Source of the DNA: Bufo bufo
Lineage: Eukaryota > Chordata > Amphibia > Anura > Bufonidae
Reading direction: 5' to 3'
DNA: 64,000 nucleotides
Assembly (NCBI RefSeq): GCF_905171765.1
Contig: NC_053391.1
Location: 264,968,460 to 265,032,459 of the forward strand
Below, in pieces: positions 32,510 through 41,280 of this stretch; positions within the stretch are counted from its first letter, which is position 1; each line of letters starts with the position of its first letter. The notes beneath the pieces are model-generated. The model had not been told where the DNA came from. It made no database searches and saw only the letters and a list, made by a program, of their open reading frames with translations. A program made the translations under genes and the position numbers.

Positions 32510-33446
32510 CAGTACAGACCAAAAGTTTGGACACACCTTCTCATTCAAAGAGTTTTCTTTATTTTCATGACTATGAAGGCATCAAAACTATGAATTAACA
32601 CATGTGGAATTATATACATAACAAACAAGTGTGAAACAACTGAAAATATGTCATATTCTAGGTTCTTCAAAGTAGCCACCTTTTGCTTTGATTACTGCTT
32701 TGCACACTCTTGGCATTCTCTTGATGAGCTTCAAGAGGTAGTCCCCTGAAATGGTCTTCCAACAGTCTTGAAGGAGTTCCCAGAGATGCTTAGCACTTGT
32801 TGGCCCTTTTGTCTTCACTCTGCGGTCCAGCTCACCCCAAACCATCTCGATTGGGTTCAGGTCCGGTGACTGTGGAGGCCAGGTCATCTGGCGCAGCACC
32901 CCATCACTCTCCTTCATGGTCAAATAGCCCTTACTTTCAAAGTTTTCCCAATTTTTCGGCTGACTGACTGACCTTCATTTCTTAAAGTAATGATGGGCAC
33001 TCGTTTTTCTTTACTTAGCTGCTTTTTTCTTGCCATAATACAAATTTTAACAGTCTATTCAGTAGGACTATCAGCTGTGTATCCACCTGACTTTTCCTCA
33101 ACGCAACTGATGGTCCCAACCCCATTTATAAGGCAAGAAATCCCACTTATTAAACCTGACAGGGCACACCTGTGAAGTGAAAACCATTTCAGGGGACTAC
33201 CTCTTGAAGCTCATCAAGAGAATGCCAAGAGTGTGCAAAGCAGTAATCAAAGCAAAAGGTGGCTACTTTGAAAAACCTAGAATATGACATTTTCAGTTGT
33301 TTCACACTTGTTTTTTATGTATATAATTCCACATGTGTTAATTCATAGTTTTGATGCCTTCAGTGTGAATCTACAATTTTCAAAGTCATGAAAATAAAGA
33401 AAACTCTTTGAATGAGAAGGTGTGTCCAAACTTTTGGTCTGTACTG
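32510..33446. mobile_element. Fold-back Tc1 derivative, both ends from transposase 3' end (copy 1)
   Basis: The ends CAGTACAGACCAAAAGTTTG are flanked by TA at 32508-32509 and 33447-33448. About 250 bp at each end are inverted copies of one another and both contain the same transposase C-terminal codons (KRMPRVCKAVIKAKGGYFE). Between them lies unrelated or remodelled sequence. The minus frame 32651-32923 keeps the SPDLNPIEMVWGELDRR motif with the catalytic Glu. A second nearly identical element lies at 49692-50631. Confidence 0.9.
32651..32923 (-). pseudogene. Tc1 transposase C-terminal remnant (copy 1)
   Basis: The frame encodes about 90 residues from MTMKESDGVLRQMTWPPQSP through DLNPIEMVWGELDRR to the stop. 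It is the last third of a DD34E Tc1 transposase with the Glu of the triad; both Asp residues are missing. It has no function by itself. Confidence 0.85.
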
Positions 33447-33448
33447 TA

Positions 33449-33785
33449 CTGTATAAATCTCCTTGTAGACATAATATATCTGATCACCGCTGTTCCTTCA
33501 CATAGCAATCATCGACACTTGATAAGTATTAGAAAAAGGGTAGATGGTTACATTACCAATACCTGTATGTGCCCGGGAAGACTCTATGTGCAGAGTGTAA
33601 ATGGATTGCGGCACCTTTGCTGTCCGTAGTGGTTGCGCTGATCACGGCGTCCCACGTGTTGTCGGGATGCCGGCACTTTTAGATCTCTGTTACTGATCAC
33701 TTTAGAATTGCGGAGCGCTTCTCTTCACCATGGATAGATATGGTTACATTAAATCCAGCTTGTTGTTATTGTACCAATCATGCAT
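33449..33785. other. Noncoding stretch upstream of hammerhead
   Basis: No coding signal. Together with about 31.9-32.5 kb it may be a Penelope noncoding terminal region that the Tc1 derivative entered, but this is inference from the nearby hammerhead only. Confidence 0.35.
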
Positions 33786-33853
33786 GTACTGTCTGCATCT
33801 CAAGTCAGACGCGTTTCGGAGCTTTGTGCTCCTTCATCAGTGGTAGACAGTAC
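33786..33853 (-). ncRNA. Hammerhead ribozyme motif, type I
   Basis: On the minus strand the core CTGATGA (33840-33834) is followed by stem II GGAGC/GCTCC with loop ACAAA. Then come GAAA (33817-33814), a two-pair stem III AC/GU with loop GC, and the cleavage triplet GTC ending at 33808. Stem I is closed by nine perfect pairs, GTACTGTCT (33853-33845) with AGACAGTAC (33794-33786), plus an internal loop. One extra A lies before stem II. The tiny stem III is typical of Penelope-associated hammerheads. Confidence 0.8.
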
Positions 33854-33865
33854 TATGCTCCATTA

Positions 33866-34592
33866 AGGCTGAGTTCACACAGGCGAGATTTCCGCGCGGG
33901 TGCAATGCGTTAGGTGAACGCATTGCACCCGCACTGAATCCGGACACCTTCATTTCTATGGGGCTGTTCAGATGAGCAGTGATTTTCACGCATCACTTGT
34001 GTGTTGCGTGAAAATCGCAGCATGCTCTATATTGTGCGTGAATGGGGCTAAGTGAAAATCGCAAGCATCCGCAAGCAAGTGCGGATGCGGTGCGATTTTC
34101 ACGCAGGGTTGCTAAGATGACATTCTATTCACTGTATTATTTTCCCTTATAACATGGTTATAAGGGAAAATAATAGCATTCTTTAATACAGAATGCTTAG
34201 TAGAAGGTCAATTGAGGGTTAAAAAAAATAAATAAAAATGAACTCACCTTCTCCTCTTGATCACGTAGTTGCCGATCTCTTCTTACTTCTTTAATCATGA
34301 GCTGCCGGCTAAAGGACCTGTGGTGACGTCACATCACATGGTCCAATCAGATGGTCCATCACCGTGGTGATGGATCATGTGATTGGACCATGTGATGAGC
34401 TCAGTGACGTCACCACAGGTCCTTTGACAGGTCCTGAAGAAAGAACAGGAGACCGGCAGCTACGCGATCAATTGGAGGAGTTGAGTTCATAATTTTTTAT
34501 TTTTGAATCCTCTATTGACCTTGTACTAAGCATTCTGTATTAAAGAATGCTAATATTTTCCCTTATAACCATGTTATAAGGGAAAATAATTA
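33866..34592. mobile_element. Palindromic MITEs (GTTCACAC type and AAGGGAAAATAAT type)
   Basis: 33866-34115 contains GGCTGAGTTCACACAGGCGA and related sequence shared with 15.0 and 39.2 kb. 34130-34592 folds around GTCCATCACCGTGGTGATGGA near 34360, with outer arms TTATTTTCCCTTATAAC..GTTATAAGGGAAAATAA. It is noncoding. Confidence 0.65.
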
Positions 34593-34635
34593 CATCTACA
34601 CACCACCTAACCCAAACCTGAACTTCAGTGGGTCC

Positions 34636-34760
34636 TAGGGCTGCACGATATGGGAGTTTTGTGCGAGTGCGATTAGGGCCCTAAAAATTGCGAAATAACG
34701 ATATGCGATGCGATATTTTAAGGGAATTGTGCTAGAGGTCGATTTGCTTGGATTTTCCCA
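34636..34760. mobile_element. GGGCTGCACGATAT-type terminal fragment
   Basis: AGGGCTGCACGATAT followed by CGATATGCGATGCGA-like sequence recurs at 39326-39430 and looks like the end of a DNA transposon. The partner end is not found. Confidence 0.45.
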
Positions 34761-34789
34761 TATGAGCCGCTGACGCGGCTGGGTATGAC

Positions 34790-35270
34790 ATAGTTATGGG
34801 GGATCTGTGGATGATTCACTGTTATGGGGGATCTGTGGATGATGCACTGTTATGTGGGGGATCTGTGGATGACGCTGTTATGTGGGGGATCTGTGGATGA
34901 CGCTGTTATGTGGGGGATCTGTGGATGACGCTGTTATGTGGGGGATCTGTGGATGACGCTGTTATGTGGGGGATCTGTGGATGACGCTGTTATGTGGGGG
35001 ATCTGTGGATGACGCTGTTATGTGGGGGATCTGTGGATGACGCTGTTATGTGGGGGATCTGTGAATGACGCTGTTATGGGGGATCTGTGGAAGACACTGT
35101 TATGGGGGATCTGTAGAGGACACTGTTATGGGGGATCTGTAGAGGACACTGTTATGGGGGATCTGTGGAGGACACTGTTATGGGGGATCTGTGGAGGACA
35201 TTGTTTTGGGGGATCTGTGGAGGACACTGTTATGGGGGATCTGTGGATGACGCTGTTATGGGGTGGATGT
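34790..35270 (+). repeat. 27-29 bp minisatellite, GGGGGATCTGTGGATGAC
   Basis: About 17 units of TGTTATG(TG)GGGGATCTGTGGATGACGC are present. Similar units occur at 55.02-55.38 and 55.6-55.85 kb. The periodic peptides in both strands are not genes. Confidence 0.9.
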
Positions 35271-35282
35271 GTGCTATAACAC

Positions 35283-35355
35283 ATAGGGCCATGAGGGGGG
35301 CCAGCATAAGACACACATATAGCATCTTATGCTGGTCCCCCTCATGGCCCTATGT
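35283..35355. repeat. Short palindrome
   Basis: CATAGGGCCATGAGG..CCTCATGGCCCTATG surrounds CAGCATAAGA/TCTTATGCTG. Confidence 0.75.
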
Positions 35356-36179
35356 GTCACCTCATGTGTCCTAAACTGCGCACATAACTGGCTTTGGCCT
35401 CATGCACACGACCATTGGCTGTTGTGCCGTTCTCCGTTTTTTTTCGCGGACCCATTGACTTTCAATGGGTCCGTGGAAAAATCGGAAAATGCACCGTTTT
35501 GCAGCCGCATCCGTGATCCTTGTTTCCTGTCCGTCAAAAAAATATGACCTGTCCTATTTTTTTGACGGACAACGGTTCACGGACCCATTCAAGTCAATGG
35601 GTCCGTGAAAAAACACGGATGCACACAAGATTAGCATCCGCGTCCGTGATCCGTGGCCGTAGGTTACTATCATACAGACGGATCCGAAGATCCGTCTGTA
35701 TAAAAGCTTTTTCAGAGATGAGTTTTCACTTTGTGAAAACTCATATCCGACAGTATATTCTAACACAGAGGCGTTCCCATGGTGATGGGGACGCTTCTAG
35801 TTAGAATATACTACGAACTGTGTACATGACTGCCCCCTGCTGCCTGGCAGCACCCGATCTCTTACAGGGGGCTGTGATCCCCACAATTAACCCCTCAGGT
35901 GCTGCACCTGAGGGGTTAATTGTGCATATCATAGCCCCCTATAAGAGATCAGGGGCTGCCAGGCAGCAGGGGGCAGACCCCCCTCCCTCCCCAGTTTTAA
36001 TTTCATTGGTGGCCAGTGCGCCCCCCCTCCCTCTATTGTAATATCATTGGTGGACAGTGTGCGTCTCCCCCGGCCCCCCCCTCCCTCCCTTTATTGTATT
36101 ATCATTGGTGGCCAGTGTGCGGCCCCCCCTCTATTGTATTAATATCATTGGTGGCCAGTGTGCGGCCTCCCCTTTCCCC

Positions 36180-36640
36180 CCCCCCCGATCATTGGTGGCA
36201 GCGGAGATTCCGATTGGAGTCCCAGTTTAATCGCTCTGGGGCTCCGATCGGTAACCATGGCAACCAGGACGCTACTGCAGGCCTGGTTGCCATGGTTACT
36301 TAGCAATATTACAATATTAGAAGCATCATACTTACCTGCTGCGATGTCTGTGACTGGCCGGGAGCTCCTCCTACTGGTAAGTGACAGATCATTAAGCAAT
36401 GCGCCGCTCAGACCTGTCACTTACCAGTAGGAGGAGCTCCCGGCCGGTCACAGACATCGCAGCAGGTAAGTATGTTGCTTCTAATATTTTAATATTGCTA
36501 AGTAACCATGGCAACCAGGCCTGCAGTAGCGTCCTGGTTGCCATGGTTACCGATCGGAGCCCCAGAGCGATTAAACTGGGACTCCGATCGGAATCTCCGC
36601 TGCCACCAATGATCGGGGGGGGGGGGAGAGGGGAGGCCGC
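36180..36640. repeat. Inner palindrome of element A
   Basis: Arms of about 220 bp with CTTACCAGTAGGAGGAGCTC and CCATGGTTAC landmarks meet near 36400. The same palindrome is present at about 40960-41279 and, shorter, at about 51960-52280. Confidence 0.85.
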
Positions 36641-37325
36641 ACACTGGCCACCAATGATATTAATACAATAGAGGGGGGGCCGCACACTGGCCACCAATGA
36701 AATTACAATAGAGGGGGGGAGGGGGGCCGACGGAGGCCGCACACTGGCCACCAATGAAATTACAATAGAGGGGGGGAGGGGGGCCGACGGAGGCCGCACA
36801 CTGGCCACCAATGAAATTACAATAGAGGGGGGCCGACGGAGGCCGCACACTGGCCACCAATGAAATTACAATAGAAGGGGGCCGACGGAGGCCGCACACT
36901 GGCCACCAATGAAATTACAATAGAGGGGGAGAGGGGGGCCGACGGAGGCTGCACACTGGCCACCAATGAAATTACAATAGAGGGGGGCCGACGGAGGCCG
37001 CACACTGGCCACCAATGAAATTACAATAGAGGGGGGCCGACGGAGGCCGCACACTGGCCACCAATGAAATTACAATAGAAGGGGGCCGACGGAGGCCGCA
37101 CACTGGCCACCAATGAAATTACAATAGAGGGGGGCCGACGGAGGCCGCACACTGGCCATCAATGAAATTACAGTAGAGGGGGGGAGGGGGGCCGACGGAG
37201 GCCGCACACTGGCCACCAATGATATTACAATAGAGGGGGGGCCCGCACACTGGCCACCAATGATATTACAATAAAGAGAGGGAGGGGGGCCGACGGAGGC
37301 CGCACACTGGCCACCAATGATATTC
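36640..37325. repeat. G-rich VNTR, CACACTGGCCACCAATGA unit, about 14 copies
   Basis: Units of 46-61 bp carry GGGGGGCCGACGGAGGCCGC and CACTGGCCACCAATGA. The G-runs could form quadruplexes. Long proline-rich frames here (36392-37327 minus) are translation of the repeat. Confidence 0.9.
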
Positions 37326-37982
37326 AAACTGGGGAGGGAGGGGGGTCTGCCCCCTGCTGCCTGGCAGCCCCTGATCTCTTACAGGGGGCTATGATACGCA
37401 CAATTAACCCCTTCAGGTGCGGCACCTGAAGGGTTAATTGTGCTGATCACAGCCCCCTGTAAAAGATCGGGTGCTGCCAGGCAGCAGGGGGCAGTCATGT
37501 ACACAGTTAGTAGTATATTCTAACTAGAAGCGTCCCCATCACTATGGGAACGCCTCTGTGTTAGAATATACTGTCGGATCTGAGTTTCACGATGTAACTC
37601 AAATCTGATGGTATATTCTAACATAGAGGCGTTCCCATGGTGATGGGGACGCTTCAAGTTAAAATATACCATCGGATTGGAGAAAACTCCGATCCTATGG
37701 TATATTAACTCCTGACTTTACATTGAAAGTCAATGGGGGACGTATCCGTTTGAAATTGTGTCAACGTCAAACGGATCCGTCCCCATTGACTTGCATTGTA
37801 ATTCAGGACGGATCCGTTTGGCTCCGCACGGCCAGGCGGACACCAAAACGACTTTTTTTTCATGTCCGTGGATCCTCCAAAAATCAAGGAAGACCCACAG
37901 ACGAAAAAACGGTCACGGATCACGGAAAAACGGAACCCGTTTTTGCGGATCGCAAAGAAAAAACGGTCGTGTGCATGAGGCC

Positions 37983-38224
37983 TTTGTGTGTAAAGTATTT
38001 TACTACTGTCTGAAACAAGCTCTCTCCTATTGATAAAATGGCCAGCCTCTGTTCTCACTTTCACTATGAATGCACTGCAGCGAGCGAGCGTCACTTAGTA
38101 ACGCTCCTCCCACTTAATTCAGGAAGCAGGAGCGTGACTAAGTGACCTGCCGCTCGCTGCAGTGCATTCATAGTGAAAGTGAGTACAGAGGCTGGCCATT
38201 TTATCAATAGGAGAGAGCTTGTTT
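37983..38224. mobile_element. Palindromic MITE (GTGTGTAAAGTATTTT), right end lost
   Basis: Same sequence as 39444-39717 but stopping at CAGACA, where it joins a VNTR fragment (CTGGCCACCAATGATATTAA). The junction marks a rearrangement breakpoint. Confidence 0.7.
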
Positions 38225-38276
38225 CAGACACTGGCCACCAATGATATTAATACAATAGAGGGGGGGCCGCACACTG

Positions 38277-38636
38277 GGCAGCCGCTCCGTTCTCCTGCTA
38301 TGCCCTCCGGTATGTCCGCTCACTAAGTTATAGTAGGCGGAGATACCAGTCCCTAAGTTATGGTAGGCGGAGTCTGCCCTAGCGCTGGCCAATCGCAGCG
38401 CAGAGCTCACAGCCTGGGAGGTTATTTTCTCCCAGGCTGTGAGCTCTGCAATGCGATTGGCCAGCGCTAGGGCATACTCCGCCTACCATAACTTAGGGAA
38501 CGGAGATACCGGAGGGCATAGCAGGAGAACGGAGCGGCGCCCGGGGATAATAGTAAGTGCAGTGAGATCCCCGGGCGCCGCTCCACATGTCTGTATACTT
38601 AGTTCATAGGGTAAGAATCGGTGAAAGGTCCTCTTT
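38277..38636. mobile_element. Palindromic T2-like MITE
   Basis: Arms with CTCCGTTCTCCTGCTATGCC and TAACTTAGGGAACGGAG-like sequences fold near 38414. It ends GGTGAAAGGTCCTCTTTAA. The same tail occurs at 48289-48376. Confidence 0.7.
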
Positions 38637-39154
38637 AAACATTGGCCAACCCCTTTAATATAGATAAGATAAATATGATATGGGCATAATTATACTCCAT
38701 GGTGTGGATCTAATAATATAGTTTTCACACCATTTTATTTTTGATTCCCATTCCATTTCATAGTTTTATATAAAAGGGGAGCAAATGTTTATTTGACTGT
38801 GGGACACATCTGAAGAGGATATGTCAAATTCCCAAAATTCGGAGCAAACATTTATTTATGTAATTTAGGTAAATATATATACTCTACAACTAAATAAATA
38901 TGTTAATATGAAAAACGCATCGGAAACGCATAAGAAACGCATAAGAAACGCAGGTGCGTTTTTTGTACTGCATACAGATCACTTATGTATAAGTCTGCAG
39001 ATGTTATAAGATCTCAATCAGAATCTCCTATATGGAGAAATGATAAGAAGAAACATGAATACTTATGATCTTGATGCGATCCACCCCATATATTGGCATT
39101 GATCTCCACAAGTTGAGAAGCACCTCCTTTTTTAATGGAATTACATTTATAAGG
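38637..39154. other. AT-rich spacer without recognised features
   Basis: Contains a short GAAACGCATAAGAAACGCA repeat near 38930 and otherwise nothing recognised. Confidence 0.4.
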
Positions 39155-39300
39155 ACTTAGGCTGGGTTCACACGGGCGTGACGGATTTGTTCAGGATGCG
39201 TCCCGGGTGCATTGCGTTTTATAAGGACTTAGGCTGGGTTCACACGGGCGTGGCGGATTTGTTCAGGATGCGTCCCGGGTGCATTTTGCACGAGCGTGAT
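39155..39300 (+). repeat. Direct duplication of about 72 bp
   Basis: ATAAGGACTTAGGCTGGGTT..CAGGATGCGTCCCGGGTGCATT occurs twice in tandem with one or two differences. Confidence 0.85.
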
Positions 39301-39443
39301 AAAAAACTGAATGTGGTACCCACTAGGGCTGCACGATATATCGAAAAAATAATCGAATCGCAATAATCGGCAAATGCAATATGGCGATTTGGCCGACCCA
39401 AAAATGCTGTGATTATATATGAAAGGGCCCGCGCACATAACTG

Positions 39444-39714
39444 GCTTTGTGTGTAAAGTATTTTACTACTGTCTGAAACAAGCTCTCTCCTATTGATAAA
39501 ATGGCCAGCCTCTGTACTCACTTTCACTATGAATGCACTGCAGCGAGCGGCAGGTCACTTAGTCACGCTCCTGCTTCCTGAATTAAGTGGGAGGAGCGTT
39601 ACTAAGTGACGCTCGCTCGCTGCAGTGCATTCATAGTGAAAGTGAGAACAGAGGCTGGCCATTTTATCAATAGGAGAGAGCTTGTTTCAGACAGTAGTAA
39701 AATACTTTACACAC
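39444..39714. mobile_element. Complete palindromic MITE (GTGTGTAAAGTATTTT ends)
   Basis: The ends TTTGTGTGTAAAGTATTTTA and TAAAATACTTTACACACAAA are inverted. The fold centre is near the GGAGCGTTACTAAGTGACG block. Inverted open frames in 39240-39788 are shadows. Confidence 0.8.
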
Positions 39715-41279
39715 AAAGGCCTCATGCACACGACCGTTTTTTTTTTTGCGATCCGCAAAAACGGGTTCCGTTTTTCCGTGATCCGTGACCGTTTTTTCGT
39801 CTGTGGGTCTTCCTTGATTTTTGGAGGATCCACGGACATGAAAAAAAAGTCGTTTTGGTGTCCGCCTGGCCGTGCGGAGCCAAACGGATCCGTCCTGAAT
39901 TACAATGCAAGTCAATGGGGACGGATCCGTTTGACGTTGACACAATTTCAAACGGATACGTCCCCCATTGACTTTCAATGTAAAGTCAGGAGTTAATATA
40001 CCATAGGATCGGAGTTTTCTCCAATCCGATGGTATATTTTAACTTGAAGCGTCCCCATCACCATGGGAACGCCTCTATGTTAGAATATACCATCAGATTT
40101 GAGTTACATCGTGAAACTCAGATCCGACAGTATATTCTAACACAGAGGCGTTCCCATAGTGATGGGGACGCTTCTAGTTAGAATATACTACTAACTGTGT
40201 ACATGACTGCCCCCTGCTGCCTGGCAGCACCCGATCTTTTACAGGGGGCTGTGATCAGCACAATTAACCCTTCAGGTGCCGCACCTGAAGGGGTTAATTG
40301 TGCGTATCATAGCCCCCTGTAAGAGATCAGGGGCTGCCAGGCAGCAGGGGGCAGACCCCCCTCCCTCCCCAGTTTGAATATCATTGGTGGCCAGTGTGCG
40401 GCCTCCGTCGGCCCCCCTCCCTCTCTTTATTGTAATATCATTGGTGGCCAGTGTGCGGGCCCCCCCTCTATTGTAATATCATTGGTGGCCAGTGTGCGGC
40501 CTCCGTCGGCCCCCCTCCCCCCCTCTACTGTAATTTCATTGATGGCCAGTGTGCGGCCTCCGTCGGCCCCCCTCTATTGTAATTTCATTGGTGGCCAGTG
40601 TGCGGCCTCCGTCGGCCCCCTTCTATTGTAATTTCATTGGTGGCCAGTGTGCGGCCTCCGTCGGCCCCCCTCTATTGTAATTTCATTGGTGGCCAGTGTG
40701 CGGCCTCCGTCGGCCCCCCTCTATTGTAATTTCATTGGTGGCCAGTGTGCAGCCTCCGTCGGCCCCCCTCTCCCCCTCTATTGTAATTTCATTGGTGGCC
40801 AGTGTGCGGCCTCCGTCGGCCCCCCTCCCCCCCTCTATTGTAATTTCATTGGTGGCCAGTGTGCGGCCTCCGTCGGCCCCCCTCCCTCCCTTTATTGTAA
40901 TATCATTGGTGGCCAGTGTGCGGCCTCCCCCCCCCCCCCCCCCCCCCACCCTGCCCGATCATTGGTGGCAGCGGAGAGTTCCGATCGGAGTCCCAGTTTA
41001 ATCGCTGGGGCTCCGATCGGTAACCATGGCAACCAGAACGCTACTGCAGGCCTGGTTGCCATGGTTACTTAGCAATATTACAATATTAGAAGCATCATAC
41101 TTACCTGCTGCGCTGTCTGTGACCGGCCGGGAGCTCCTCCTACTGGTAAGTGACAGGTCTGTGCGGCGCATTGCTTAATGATCTGTCACTTACCAGTAGG
41201 AGGAGCTCCCGGCCAGTCACAGACATCGCAGCAGGTAAGTATGATGCTTCTAATATTGTAATATTGCTAAGTAACCAAT
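39473..41279. repeat. Right arm of 1.9-kb inverted duplication
   Basis: The mirror of 36293-38224, separated from it by 1.25 kb. Confidence 0.85.
39718..41279. mobile_element. Composite MITE A', inverted and truncated copy of A
   Basis: It starts GGCCTCATGCACACGACC after AAA (39715-39717), runs in the opposite direction to A and breaks off at 41279 against BEL sequence. It contains the VNTR (40375-40925, about 11 units) and the inner palindrome. Confidence 0.85.
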
Positions 41280-41280
41280 T

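Larger units (their letters stand above)
35396..37982. mobile_element. Composite MITE A, 3-bp TSD TTT, nested palindromes and VNTR
   Basis: The ends GGCCTCATGCACACGACC are inverted and flanked by TTT at 35393-35395 and 37983-37985. A paralogous sequence at about 39427-39465 reads GCACATAACTGGCTTTGTGTG without the element, which is an empty site. A 3-bp duplication suggests a PIF/Harbinger-type mobiliser, but no transposase is present. The interior has hairpins (about 35830-35965), a 230-bp-arm palindrome (36180-36640) and a 14-unit VNTR (36640-37325). Confidence 0.85.
36293..38224. repeat. Left arm of 1.9-kb inverted duplication
   Basis: This arm reads almost identically, reversed, at 39473-41279. 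Shared private variants include GGCCATCAATG in the VNTR, fourth unit from the centre on each side. The VNTR has 14 units here and about 11 in the other arm. Confidence 0.85.

Noticed and set aside
34800..35314. Repetitive Trp/Gly frames on both strands; also 55094-55487
   Set aside because: Products of the GGATCTGTGGATGAC minisatellite.
36392..37327. Long proline-rich open frames on the minus strand (and 40374-41072 on +)
   Set aside because: They are translations of the CACTGGCCACCAATGA VNTR in several frames, with periodic peptides and no start context.
37705..38094. Frames of about 129 codons duplicated at 39606-39996
   Set aside because: Shadow frames in the inverted duplication of a noncoding MITE.
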